DNA from: Jacaranda mimosifolia
Lineage: Eukaryota; Streptophyta; Magnoliopsida; Lamiales; Bignoniaceae
Reading direction: 5' to 3'
Length of the DNA: 64,000 nucleotides
Assembly: GCA_018894105.1 (NCBI GenBank)
Contig: CM032128.1
Coordinates: 35,738,799-35,802,798, forward strand
Shown here: piece by piece, positions 23,455 through 38,400 of the stretch
Layout: the number at the start of each line of letters is the position of its first letter
Numbering within the stretch: position 1 is the first letter of the stretch
The notes under the pieces: model-generated
What the model saw: only the letters and a program-made list of their open reading frames with translations
Databases searched by the model: none
Told to the model about the DNA's origin: nothing
Made by a program: the position numbers and the translations under genes

Positions 23455-25970
23455 ACACACACACATACACTCACTCACGCACACACACTCGCACACACAC
23501 ATGTTCAAAAATAAATGAATAAGCAAGGAAATTTGATAAACAAGATATGTAATTGTATTTTCATCATTTACGCCATATATGTTATGGATTTTCAGCCATA
23601 TTTTTACTACCTTAATTTTTTTGAACTCGAATTTTCAAGAAATTTGCCAAGGGGTATGTATATGATTTTTTTTGAAGCAAAATATTTATTTTCCATTCAC
23701 AATTTCAGAGACACCTACACCAAAATCCTCACGCGCACACACACATACACACAAGTTCAAAAATAAATGAATGAGCAAGAAAATTTAATAAACAAGATAT
23801 TTTAGTTGTATTTTCATTTTTTACGTCATATATGATATGGATTTTCGGCCAAATTTTTACTAACTTTAAAATTTTTGAACTCAAAATTTCAAGAAATTTG
23901 CCAAGGGGTATGTATATGATTTTTTTGAAGAAAAATATTTTATTTTCTATTCACAATTTCAGATACACCCACCCAAAAATACTCACACACACACACACAC
24001 ACACGCACACACACACACACACTCACGCACACACACTTGCACACACACATTTTCATTATTTACGTCATATATGTTCAAGATTTTCGGCCATATTTTTGTT
24101 ACTTTAAATTTTTAGATCTCGAAATGTAAAGAAATTTGCCAAGGGGTATGCATATGACTTTTTTTGAAGCAAAATATTTTATTTTCTATTTACAATTTCA
24201 GAGACACCCACATAAAAGTCCTCATGCGCACACACACACTCATACCCACACACACACACTCTCTTTCTCACACACACATACACATACACATTCACACACA
24301 CACAACAAAATCCTCACACGCGCACACACACACAGACACACACAAACACTCACACACTCACACACAAACTCACACACACACACACACTCACTCACACACA
24401 CAGAGACACATACACTCACTGACACACACACACTCGCACACACACCCGTTCAAAAATAAATGAATAAGCAATAAAATTTAATAAACAAGATATTTTAGTT
24501 GTATTTTCATTATTCACGTCATATATGTTAAGGATTTTTGGCCTTATTTTTGCTACTTTAAGTTTTTAGAACTCAAAATTTCAAAATTTTTTCCAAGGGG
24601 TATGTATATGATTTTTTTTGAAGCAGAATATTTTATTTTTTATTTACAATTTCAGAGACACCCAGGGAAAAATATTCACGCGTGCGCACACACACACACA
24701 CACGAACACTTACTCACACACACACACGTTCAAACATAAATCAATAAGCAAGAAAATTTAATGAACAAGATATTTTAGTTGTATTTTTATTTTTGACGTC
24801 ATATATGTTATGGATTTTCGGCCATATTTTTACTAACTTTAAATTTTCTGAACTCGAAATTTCCAAAAATTTGCCAAGGGGTATGTATATGAATTTTTTT
24901 GAAGCAAAATATTATATTTTCTATTCACAATTTCAGAGACACCCACACAAAAATACTCACGCGCACACCCACACACACACTCACGCACACACACACATTC
25001 TAAAATAAATAAATGAGCAAGAAAATTTAATAAACAAGATATTTAGTTGTATTTTCATTATTTACGTCATATATGTAAAGAATTTTCGGCCATATTTTTA
25101 CTACTTTAAATTTTTTGAACTCTAAATTTCTAGAAATTTGCCAAGGGGTATGTATATGATTTTTTTGAAGCAAAATTATTTTATTTTCTATTCACAATTT
25201 CAGAGACACCTAGGGAAAAATACTCACGTGAGCGCACTCACACACTCACAGTTACACACACTCACTCACACAAAAACTCATACACACACACACACACGAA
25301 CACTTACTCACACACACAAGTTCAAAAATAAATAAATAAGAAGAAAATCTAATAAACAAGATATTTAGTTGTATTTTCATTATTTACGTCAAATATGTTA
25401 AGGATTTTCGGCCATATTTTGGCTACTTTAACTTTTTAGAACTCGAAATCTCAAGAAATTTCCCAAGGGGTATGTATATGATTTTTTTTGAAGCAAAATA
25501 TTTTATTTTCTATTCACAATTTCAAAGACACCCACACCAAAATCCTCACGCGCACACACACACACACACTCACACACACAAGCGCACACACACACACACA
25601 CACTCATGCACACACACTCGCACACACACACGTTCAAAAATAAATGAATAAACAAGAAAATTTAATAAACAAGATATATGTTAAAGATTTTCAGCCATAT
25701 TTTTACTAACTTTAAATTTTTTGAACTCGAAATTTCCAGAAATTTGCCAAGGGGTATGTATATGATTTTTTTTCAAGCAAAATATTTTATTTTCTATTCA
25801 CAATTTCAGAGACACCCACACAAAAATACTCACGTGCACACCCACACACACACTCACGCACACACACGTTCAAAAATAAATGAATAAGCAAGAAAATTTA
25901 ATAAACAAGATATTTAGTTGTATTTTCATTATTTACGTCATATATGTTAAGGATTTTCGGCCATATTTTT

Positions 25971-26194
25971 ACACACACACACACACACACACAAACTCAC
26001 ACTCACTCACACACACACACACACACACTCTCACACACACACACACATACTCACACACACACACAAACTTACACACACAAACTCACACACATAAACTCAC
26101 ACACACACATACACACACACACACACACTCTCTCTCTCTCTCTCACACACACACAAACTCACACACACACACACACACTCACGCACACACACAC
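25971..26194 (+). repeat. Mid-block long CA microsatellite tract
   Basis: It follows a B unit cut short at CATATTTTTA, as does the tract at 29698. Equivalents are at 38912-39163, 47590-47835, 56479-56726 and 63914 onward, so the position is fixed in the higher-order unit. Confidence 0.9.
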
Positions 26195-28277
26195 GTTCTA
26201 AAATAAATAAAAAAGCAAGAAAATTTAATAAAGAAGATATTTAGTTGTATTTTCATTATTTACGTCATATATGTTAAGAATTTTCAGCCATATTTTTACT
26301 ACTTTAAATCTTTTGAACTCTAAATTTCAAGAAATTTTCTATGGGGTATGTATACGATTTTTTTTGAAGCAAAATATTTTATTTTTTTTCACAATTTCAG
26401 AGACACCCACAACAAAACCCTCACGCGCGCACACACACACACACACACACAAAAACATACACTCACTCACGCACACACCCTCGCACACACACACATTAAA
26501 AAATAAAAGAATAAGCAAGAAAATTTAATAAACAAGATATTTTAGTTGTATATTCATTATTTACATCATATATGTTTTGTATTTTTGACCATATTTTTGC
26601 TACTTTAAATTTTTAGAACTCGAAATTTCAAGAAATTTCCCAAGGGGTATGTATATGATTTTTTTTGAAACAAAATATTTTATTTTCTATTCACAATTTC
26701 AGAGACACCCACAACAAAATCCTCACGCGCGCAAACACACACAAACACCCACACACAGACACACACACTCACACACACAACGACACATACACTCACTCAC
26801 GCATACACCCCCGCACACACACACGTTCAAAAATAAATGAATATGCAAGAAAATTTAATAAACAAGATATTTTAGTTGTATTTTCATTATTTACGTCATA
26901 TATGTCAAGGATTTTCGGTCATATTTTTAGTACTTCAAATATTTAGAACTCGAAATCTTAAGAAATTTTCCAAGGGGTATGGATATGATTATTTTTGAAG
27001 CAAAATATTTTATTTTCTATTCACAATTTCAGAGACACCCACACCAAAATCCTCACACACACACACACACTCAGAGCCACACAATCTCTCTCTCTCTCAC
27101 ACACACACACGAACACTTACTCACACACACACACGTTCAAACATAAATCAATAAGCAAGAAAATTTAATGAACAAGATATTTTAGTTGTATTTTTATTTT
27201 TGACGTCATATATGTTATGGATTTTCAGCCATATTTTTACTAACTTTAAATTTTCTGAACTCGAAATTTCCAAAAATTTGCCAAGGGGTATGTATATGAA
27301 TTTTTTTGAAACAAAATATTTTATTTTCTATTCACAATTTCAGAGACACCCACAACAAAATCCTCACGCGCGCAAACACACACAAACACTCACACACAGA
27401 CACACACACTCACACACACAACGACACATACACTCACTCGCGCACAAACCCCTCACACACACACGTTCAAAAATAAATGAATATGCAAGAAAATTTAATA
27501 AACAAGATATTTTAGTTGTATTTTCATTATTTACGTCATATATGTCAAGGATTTTCGGTCATATTTTTAGTACTTCAAATATTTAGAACTCGAAATCTTA
27601 AGAAATTTTCCAAGGGGTATGGATATGATTTTTTTTGAAGCAAAATATTTTATTTTCTATTCACAATTTCAGAGACACCCACACCAAAATCCTCACACAC
27701 ACACACACACTCAGAGCCACACAAACTCTCTCTCTCACACACACACACAAACACTTACTCACACACACACACGTTCAAACATAAATGAATAAGCAAGAAA
27801 ATTTAATAAACAAGATATTTTAGTTGTATTTTAATTTTTTACGTCATATATGTTATGGATCTTCGGCCATATTTTTACTAACTTTAAATTTTTTGAACTC
27901 AAAATTTCTAGAAATTTGCCAAGGGGTATGTATATGATTTTTTTTCAAGCAAAATATTTTATTTTCTAATTACAATTTCAGAGACACCCACACAAAAATA
28001 CTCACGCGCACACCCACACACACACACACACACTAACGCACACACACACGTTCTAAAATAAATAAATAAGCAAGAAAATTTAATAAACAAGATATTTAGT
28101 TGTATTTTCATTATTTACGTCATATATGAAAAGAATTTTCGGCCTTATTTTTACTACTTTAAATTTTTGAACTCTAAATTTCCAGAAATTTGCCAAGGGG
28201 TATGTATATGATTTTTTTTGAAGCAAAAATATTTTATTTTCTATTCACAATTTCAGAGACACTCAGGGAAAAATACT

Positions 28278-28310
28278 CGCGCGCGCGCGCGTGCACACGC
28301 ACACACACAC
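28278..28310 (+). repeat. Alternating CG/CA tract
   Basis: A 33-bp strictly alternating pyrimidine-purine run that starts with seven CG steps and moves to GTGCACACGCACACAC. Equivalents in the other blocks are at 40622-40651, 49292-49321 and 57453-57482. Confidence 0.85.
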
Positions 28311-28951
28311 TCACAGTTACACACACTCACACACTCACACACACAAAAACTCATACACACACACACACACGAACACTTACTCACACACACACACGTTCCA
28401 AAATAAATAAATAAGAAGAAAATTTAATAAACAAGATATTTAGTTGTATTTTCATTATTTACGTCAAATATGTTAAGTATTTTCAGCCATATTTTTGCTA
28501 CTTTAACTTTTTAGAACTCGAAATCTCAAGAAATTTCCCAAAGGGTATGTATACGATTTTTTTTGAAGCAATATATTTTATTTTCTATTCACAATTTCAG
28601 AGATACCCACACCAAAATCCTCACACACACACACACACTCAGAGCCACACAAACTCACACATACACACACACACACGAACACTTACTCACACACACACAC
28701 TCGCGCACACACACATTCAAATGTAAATGAATAAGCAAGAAAATTTAATAAACAAGATATTTCAGTTGTATTTCATTTTTTACGTCATATATGTTATGGA
28801 TTTTCGGCCATACTTTTACTAACTTTAAATTTTTTGAACTCGAAATTTCCAAAAATTTGCCAAGGGGTATGTATATGATTTTTTTAGAAGCAAAATATTA
28901 TATTTTCTATTCACAATTTCAAAGACACCCACAGAAAAATACTCACGCGCA

Positions 28952-28965
28952 CCCCCCCCCCCCCC
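28952..28965 (+). repeat. Poly-C run of 14
   Basis: A homopolymer in one B unit. The equivalents are 41294-41306 and 49967-49979, each interrupted by one T, and a pure run of 13 at 58128-58140. Confidence 0.9.
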
Positions 28966-29268
28966 ACACTCACAGTTACACACACTCACACACACAAAAA
29001 CTCGTACACACACACACGAACACTTACTCACACACACACATGTTCCAAAATAAATAAATAAGAAGAAAATTTAATAAACAAGATATTTAGTTGTATTTTC
29101 ATTATTTACGTCAAATATGTTAAGGATTTTCGGCCATATTTTTGCTACTTTAGCTTTTTAGAACTCGAAATCTCAAGAAATTTCCCAAAGGGTATGTATA
29201 TAAATTTTCTTGAAGCAAAACATTTTATTTTCTATTCACAATTTCAGAGACACCCACACCAAAATCCT

Positions 29269-29309
<41 letters not shown>

Positions 29310-29697
29310 ACAAAAGCGCACTCACGCACACACACTCGCACACTAACACGTTCAAAAATAAATGAATAAGCAAGAAAATTTAATAAAGAAGATATATGTT
29401 AAGGATTTTCGGCCATATTTTTACTAAATTAAAATTTTTTGAACTCGAAATTTCAAGAAATTTGCCAAGGCATATGTATATGATTTTTTTTTGAAGCAAA
29501 ATATTTTATTTTATATTCACAATTTCGGAGACACCCACACCAAAATCCTCACGCGCGCACATACACACACACACTCACACTCACACACACACACGTTCAA
29601 AAATAAATGAATAAGCAAGAAAATTTAATAAACAAGATATTTAATTGTATTTTCATTATTTACGTCATATATGTTAACGATTTTCGGCCATATTTTT

Positions 29698-29750
29698 ACA
29701 CACACACACACACACACTCTCTCTCACACACACACACAAACTCATACTCA

Positions 29751-29825
<75 letters not shown>

Positions 29826-30180
29826 AAACACTTACACACACACACACAAACTCATTCACACACACACACACACACACTCTCTCTCTCACCCACAAACACA
29901 CACACAAACTCACTCACACACACACACACACACACACAAACTTAAACACACAAAATCACACACACACACACACACAAACTCACACTCAAACACACACACA
30001 GACACACACACTCACAGACACACACAAACTCACACACACACACACACACAAACTCACACTCACAGGCACACACACACACACAGACACACACACAGACACA
30101 CACTCTCACACACACACACAACAAACTCACACACAAACTCACACACATACACACACACAAACTCACACACACACACACAC
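29698..30180 (+). repeat. Long CA/TCA/CAAA microsatellite tract (483 bp)
   Basis: It is composed of CACACA with regular TC, AA, AG and GG interruptions (TCTCTCTC, ACAAACTCAC, CACAGACACA). It follows a B unit cut short at CATATTTTTA. Equivalent tracts end each block: 42047-42466, 50709-51133 and 58866-59330. The plus strand gives stop-free His-Thr frames and the minus strand Val-Cys frames. Confidence 0.9.
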
Positions 30181-30182
30181 TC

Positions 30183-31205
30183 TTTGGTTGTATTTTCTTT
30201 ATTCAAGAAATATATATTAAGAATTTTCGGATATATCTTCAATATTTTCTATTTTTTAAACTGAAAATTCCAAGAAAATTGTGAAGGAGTATATATATGA
30301 TTTTATTTAAAGCAATATATTTTGCTTTGTAGTAATAATTTCAGACACACCCACACTCAAATCCACATAGGTACACACACACACACTCGCACAGACGGAC
30401 ACACACACAAAAACACCCTCGCACACACGCACGCACATAAAAACATGCACACACACACACACGCACACGTTCACAATCAACGAAAAATTAATATGTACGA
30501 AAATTTAATAAGAAGGTCTTTGGTTGTGTTTTCATTATTTAAGAAATATATATTATTAGACACACCAATGCCTAAATCCACACTGGCACACAAACATACA
30601 CATGCACACACACGCGCACACACTCACACACACACACACACACATACTCACTCACACACGCACATACTTAACACACACACACGCACTCACGCACACACAC
30701 ACGCACTCACGCACACACACTCGCACACACACACGTTCAAAAATAAATGAATAAGTAAGAAAATTTAATAAACAAAATATTTAGTTGTATTTTCATTATT
30801 TACGTCATATATGTTAAGGATTTTGGGCTATATTTTTACTACTTTAAATTTTTTGAACTCGAAATTTCAAGAAATTTGCCAAGGGGTATTTATATGATTT
30901 TTTTGAAGCAAAATATTTTATTTGCTATTCACAATTTTAGGGACACCCACACCAAAATCCTCACGCGCACGCACACATTCAAAAATAAATGAATAAGCAA
31001 GAAAATTTAATAAACAAGACATTTAGTTGTATTTTCATTATTTATGTCAGATATGTTAAGGATTTTCAGCCATATTTTTCCTACTTTAAATTTTTTGAAC
31101 TCGAAATTTCAAAAAATTTGCCAAGGGGTACGTATAAGATTTTTTTTGAAGCAAAATATTTTATTTTCTATTCACAATTTCAGAGACACCAACACCAAAA
31201 TCCTA

Positions 31206-31239
<34 letters not shown>

Positions 31240-32121
31240 TCACTTACTCACACGCACACTCACACACACACACACACACACTCATGTTAAAAAACAAATG
31301 AATAAGCAAGAAAATTTAGTAAACAAGATATTTGGTTGTATTTTTAGTAATTACGTCGTATTTATTAATGATTTTTGGCTATATTTTGACTACTTTCAAT
31401 TTTTTGAACTTGAAATTTCGAGAAATTTTCAAAGGGTTATGTATATAATTTTTTTTGAAGCAAAATATTTTATTTTCTATTCACAATTTCGGAGACACCA
31501 ACACCAAAATCCTAACACACGCGCGCGCGCACACACACACACACACAGTCACACACACACACACACACACTCACTCACGCACACACACTCACACACACAC
31601 ACACATTCAAAAATAGATGAATAAGCAAGAAAATTTAATAAACAAGATATTTAGTTGTATTTTCACTATTTACGCCATATATGTTAAGGAATTTTGGCCA
31701 TATTTTTACTACTATAAATTTTTTGAACTCGAAATTTCAAGAAATTTGCCAAGGGGATGTATATGATTCTTTTTGAAGCAAAATATTTTATTTTCTATTC
31801 ACAATTTCAGGGACACCCACACCTAAATCCTCACACACATACACACACACACACACGTTCACACACACGTTCAAAAACAAATGAATAAGCAAGAAAATTT
31901 AATAAACAAGATATTTGGTTGTATTTTTAGTTTTTATGTCGCATATATTAATGATTTTTGTCAATATTTTGAATACTTTCAATTTTTTGAACTCGAAATT
32001 TAAAGAAAATTTTCAAGGGTTATTTATATAATTTTTTTTGAAGCAAAATATTTTATTTTCTATTCACAATTTCAGAGATACCTACACCAAAATCCTCACG
32101 CACACATACACGCACACTCAG

Positions 32122-32152
<31 letters not shown>

Positions 32153-35152
32153 TTCAAAAACAAATGAAAAAGCAAGAAAATTTAATAAACAAGATTTTTG
32201 GTTGTATTTTTATTATTGACGTCATATATATTAAGGATTTTTGGCTATATTTTTACTACTTTCATTTTTTGGAACTCGAAATTTGAAGAAATTTGCCAAG
32301 GAGTATGTATATAATTTTTTTGGAATTAAAATATTTTATTTACTATTCAAAATTTCAGAGACATCCACACCAAAGTCCTCACGTGCGCACACACACACAC
32401 ACACACACTCACTCACATGCTCATGCACACACAAACTCACACACACAAACACACACACGCACTCACTAATGCACACACACACGTTCAAAAATAAATGAAT
32501 AAGCAAGAAAATTTAATAAACAAGATATTTTGGTTGTATTTTCATTATTTACGTCATATATGTTAAGGATTTTCGGCCATATTTTTATTACTTTAAATTT
32601 TTTGAACTCGAAATTTCAAGAAATTTGCCAAGGGGTATGTATATGATTTTTTTTGATGCAAAATATTTTATTTTCTATTCACAATTTCAGAGACACCCGC
32701 ACCAAAATCCTCATGCGCACACACACACACACACTCTATCTCTCACACACTCACGCACACGCACGTTCAAAAATAAATAAATAAGCAAGAAAATTTAATA
32801 AACAAGATATTTAGTTGTATTTTCATTATTTAAGTCATATATGTTAAGGATTTTCGGCCATATTTTTACTATTTTAAATTTTTTGAACTCGAAATTTCAA
32901 CAAATTTTCCAAGGGGTGCGTACAAGATTTTTTTTGAAGCAAAATATTTTATTTTCTATTCACAATTTAAGAGACACCCACACCAAAATCCTAACGCGCG
33001 CACACACACACTCAAACACACACACACACACACACACTCAAACACACACACACACACACACACTCACACACACACACACATACACTCACTCACGCACACA
33101 CACTCGCACACACACATGTTCAAAAATAAATGAATAAGCAAGGAAATTTGATAAACAAGATATGTAATTGTATTTTCATCATTTACGCCATATATGTTAT
33201 GGATTTTCAGCCATATTTTTACTACCTTAATTTTTTTGAACTCGAATTTTCAAGAAATTTGCCAAGGGGTATGTATATGATTTTTTTTGAAGCAAAATAT
33301 TTATTTTCCATTCACAATTTCAGAGACACCTACATCAAAATCCTCACGGGCACACACACATACACACAAGTTCAAAAATAAATGAATGAGCAAGAAAATT
33401 TAATAAACAAGATATTTTAGTTGTATTTTCATTTTTTACGTCATATATGATATGGATTTTTGGCCAAATTTTTACTAACTTTAAAATTTTTGAACTCAAA
33501 ATTTCAAGAAATTTGCCAAGGGGTATGTATATGATTTTTTTGAAGAAAAATATTTTATTTTCTATTCACAATTTCAGATACACCCACCCAAAAATACTCA
33601 CACACACACACACACACGCACACACACTCACGCACACACACTTGCACACACACATTTTCATTATTTACGTCATATATGTTCAAGATTTTCGGCCATATTT
33701 TTGTTACTTTAAATTTTTAGATCTCGAAATGTAAAGAAATTTGCCAAGGGGTATGCATATGACTTTTTTTGAACCAAAATATTTTATTTTCTATTTACAA
33801 TTTCAGAGACACCCACATAAAAGTCCTCATGCGCACACACACACTCATACCCATACACACACACTCTCTTTCTCACTCACACATACACATACACATTCAC
33901 ACACACACAACAAAATCCTCACACGCGCACACACACACAGACACAGACACACACAAACACTCACACACTCACACACAAACTCACACACACACACACACTC
34001 ACTCACACACACAGAGACACATACACTCACCGACGCACACACACTCGCACACACACCCGTTCAAAAATAAATGAATAAGCAATAAAATTTAATAAACAAG
34101 ATATTTTAGTTGTATTTTCATTATTCACGTCATATATGTTAAGGATTTTCGGCCATATTTTTGCTACTTTAAGTTTTTAGAACTCAAAATTTTAAAATTT
34201 TTTCCAAGGGGTATGTATATGATTTTTTTTGAAGCAAAATATTTTATTTTCTATTCACAATTTCAGAGACACCCAGGGAAAAATATTCACGCGTGCGCAC
34301 ACACACACACACACGAACACTTACTCACACACACACACGTTCAAACATAAATCAATAAGCAAGAAAATTTAATGAACAAGATATTTTAGTTGTATTTTTA
34401 TTTTTGACGTCATATATGTTATGGATTTTCGGCCATATTTTTACTAACTTTAAATTTTCTGAACTCGAAATTTCCAAAAATTTGCCAAGGGGTATGTATA
34501 TGAATTTTTTTGAAGCAAAATATTATATTTTCTATTCACAATTTCAAAGACACCCACACAAAAATACTCACGCGCACACCCACACACACACTCACGCACA
34601 CACACACATTCTAAAATAAATAAATGAGCAAGAAAATTTAATAAACAAGATATTAAGTTGTATTTTCATTATTTACGTCATATATGCAAAGAATTTTCGG
34701 CCATATTTTTACTACTTTAAATTTTTTGAACTCTAAATTTCCAGAAATTTGCCAAGGGGTATGTATATGATTTTTTTTGAAGCAAAATTATTTTATTTTC
34801 TATTCACAATTTCAGAGACACCTGGGGAAAAATACTCACGTGAGCGCACTCACACACTCACAGTTACACACACTCACACACACAAAAACTCATACACACA
34901 CACACACGAACACTTACTCACACACACAAGTTCAAAAATAAATAAATAAGAAGAAAATCTAATAAACAAGATATTTAGTTGTATTTTCATTATTTACGTC
35001 AAATATGTTAAGGATTTTCGGCCATATTTTGGGTACTTTAACTTTTTAGAACTCGAAATCTCAAGAAATTTGCCAAGGGGATGTATATGATTCTTTTTGA
35101 AGCAAAATATTTTATTTTCTATTCACAATTTCAGAGACACCCACACCTAAAT

Positions 35153-35193
<41 letters not shown>

Positions 35194-35456
35194 CACACAC
35201 ACGTTCAAAAACAAATGAATAAGCAAGAAAATTTAATAAACAAGATATTTGGTTGTATTTTTAGTTTTTATGTCGCATATATTAATGATTTTTGTCAATA
35301 TTTTGAATACTTTCAATTTTTTGAACTCGAAATTTAAAGAAAATTTTCAAGGGTTATTTATATAATTTTTTTTGAAGGAAAATATTTTATTTTCTATTCA
35401 CAATTTCAGAGATACCTACACCAAAATCCTCACGCACATATACACGCACACTCAGA

Positions 35457-35488
<32 letters not shown>

Positions 35489-38400
35489 TTCAAAAACAAA
35501 TGAAAAAGCAAGAAAATTTAATAAACAAGATTTTTGGTTGTATTTTTATTATTGACGTCATATATATTAAGGATTTTTGGCTATATTTTTACTACTTTCA
35601 TTTTTTGGAACTCGAAATTTGAAGAAATTTGCCAAGTAGTATGTATATAATTTTTTTGGAATTAAAATATTTTATTTACTATTCAAAATTTCAGAGACAT
35701 CCACACCAAAGTCCTCACGTGCGCACACACACACACACACACTCACATGTTCATGCACACACAAACTCACACACACAAACACACACACGCACTCACTAAT
35801 GCACACACACACGTTCAAAAATAAATGAATAAGCAAGAAAATTTAATAAACAAGATATTTTGGTTGTATTTTCATTATTTACGTCATATATGTTAAGGAT
35901 TTTCGGCCATATTTTTATTACTTTAAATTTTTTGAACTCGAAATTTCAAGAAATTTGCCAAGGGGTATGTATATGATTTCTTTTGATGCAAAATATTTTA
36001 TTTTCTATTCACAATTTCAGAGACACCCGCACCAAAATCCTGATGCGCACACACACACACACTCTATCTCTCACACACTCACGCACACGCACGTTCAAAA
36101 ATAAATAAATAAGCAAGAAAATTTAATAAACAAGATATTTAGTTGTATTTTCATTATTTAAGTCATATATGTTAAGGATTTTCGGCCATATTTTTACTAT
36201 TTCAAATTTTTTGAACTCGAAATTTCAACAAATTTTCCAAGGGGTGCGTACAAGATTTTTTTTGAAGCAAAATATTTTATTCTCTATTCACAATTTAAGA
36301 GACACCCACACCAAAATCCTAACGCGCGCACACACACACTCAAACACACACACACACACACACTCAAACACACATGCACACACACACACATACACTCACT
36401 CACGCACACACACTCGCACACACACATGTTCAAAAATAAATGAATAAGCAAGGAAATTTGATAAACAAGATATGTAATTGTATTTTCATCATTTACGCCA
36501 TATATGTTATGGATTTTCAGCCATATTTTTACTACCTTAATTTTTTTGAACTCGAATTTTCAAGAAATTTGCCAAGGGGTATGTATATGATTTTTTTTGA
36601 AGCAAAATATTTATTTTCCATTCACAATTTCAAAGACACCGACACCAAAATCCTCACGCGCACACACACATACACACAAGTTCAAAAATAAATGAATGAG
36701 CAAGAAAATTTAATAAACAAGATATTTTAGTTGTATTTTCATTTTTTACGTCATATATGATATGGATTTTCGGCCAAATTTTTACTAACTTTAAAATTAT
36801 TGAACTCAAAATTTCAAGAAATTTGCCAAGGGGTATGTATATGATTTTTTTGAAGAAAAATATTTTATTTTCTATTCACAATTTCAGATACACCCACCCA
36901 AAAATACCCACACACACACACACACACGCACACACACACACACACACACACACTCACGCACACACACTTGCACACACACATTTTCATTATTTACGTCATA
37001 TATGTTCAAGATTTTCGGCCATATTTTTGTTACTTTAAATTTTTAGATCTCGAAATGTAAAGAAATTTGCCAAGGGGTATGCATATCACTTTTGTTGAAG
37101 CAAAATATTTTATTTTCTATTTACAATTTCAGAGACACCCACATAAAAGTCCTCATGCGCACACACACACTCATACCCACACACGCACACTCTCTTTCTC
37201 ACACACACATACACATACACATTCACACACACACAACAAAATCCTCACACGCGCACACACACACAGACACACACAAACACTCACACACTCACACACAAAC
37301 TCACACACACACACACACTCACTCACACACACAGAGACACATACACTCACTGACGCACACACACTCGCACACACACCCGTTCAAAAATAAATGAATAAGC
37401 AATAAAATTTAATAAACAAGATATTTTAGTTGTATTTTCATTATTCACGTCATATATGTTAAGGATTTTCGGCCATATTTTTGCTACTTTAAATTTTTAG
37501 AACTCAAAATTTCAAATTTTTTTCCAAGGGGTATGTATATGATTTTATTTGAAGCAAAATATTTTATTTTCTATTCACAATTTCAGAGACACCCAGGGAA
37601 AAATATTCACGCGTGCGCACACACACACACACACGAACACTTACTCACACACACACACGTTCAAACATAAATCAATAAGCAAGAAAATTTAATGAACAAG
37701 ATATTTTAGTTGTATTTTTATTTTTGACGTCATATATGTTATGGATTTTCAGCCATATTTTTACTAACTTTAAATTTTCTGAACTCGAAATTTCCAAAAA
37801 TTTGCCAAGGGGTATGTATACGAATTTTTTTGAAGCAAAATATTATATTTTCTATTCACAATTTCAGAGACACCCACACAAAAATACTCACGCGCACACC
37901 CACACACACACTCACGCACACACACACATTCTAAAATAAATAAATGAGCAAGAAAATTTAATAAACAAGATATTTAGTTGTATTTTCATTATTTACGTCA
38001 TATATGTAAAGAATTTTCGGCCATATTTTTACTACTTTAAATTTTTTGAACTCTAAATTTCCAAAAATTTGCCAAGGGGTATGTATATGATTTTTTTTGA
38101 AGCAAAATTATTTTATTTTCTATTCACAATTTCAGAGACACCTAGGGAAAAATACTAACGTGAGCGCACTCACACACTCACAGTTACACACACTCACACA
38201 CACAAAAACTCATACACACACACACACAAGAACACTTACTCACACACACAAGTTCAAAAATAAATAAATAAGAAGAAAATCTAATAAACAAGATATTTAG
38301 TTGTATTTTCATTATTTACGTCAAATATGTTAAGGATTTTCGGCCATATTTTGGCTACTTTAACTTTTTAGAACTCGAAATCTCAAGAAATTTCCCAAGG

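Larger units (their letters stand above)
20562..30182 (+). repeat. Satellite higher-order block 1 (9.6 kb)
   Basis: It opens with an A fragment (TTTGGTTGTATTTTCTTTAT) continuous with the upstream A unit, then a CA tract, a truncated A unit (to about 20937), a CA tract to about 21130, and about 28 B units. B units start near 21154, 21396, 21703, 22014, 22272, 22553, 22878, 23158, 23528, 23779 and onward at about 240-370-bp spacing. The B core reads TTAGTTGTATTTTCATTATT, ACGTCATATATGTTAAGGAT, TTTCGGCCATATTTTTAC, CTCGAAATTTCAAGAAATTT, GCCAAGGGGTATGTATATGA and CTATTCACAATTTCAGAGAC, then a CA tract. Units with long CA tracts are at 25971-26194 and 29698-30180. Confidence 0.85.

Noticed and set aside
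29942..30178. Val-Cys-rich reading frames on the minus strand of the array
   Set aside because: These are GTGTGT translations of the same microsatellite. They are not cysteine-rich peptide genes.
20562..30182. CRISPR-like pattern of conserved repeats and variable spacers
   Set aside because: Cores are about 200 bp and the variable parts are CA microsatellite, in a plant nuclear context. There are no cas genes or short repeats.
29671..30264. Long His-Thr-rich reading frames across the array (up to about 210 codons), plus strand
   Set aside because: CA repeats have no stop codons in any frame, so long frames are expected. The frames shift between units and overlap each other. No codon-level conservation or start context supports a protein.
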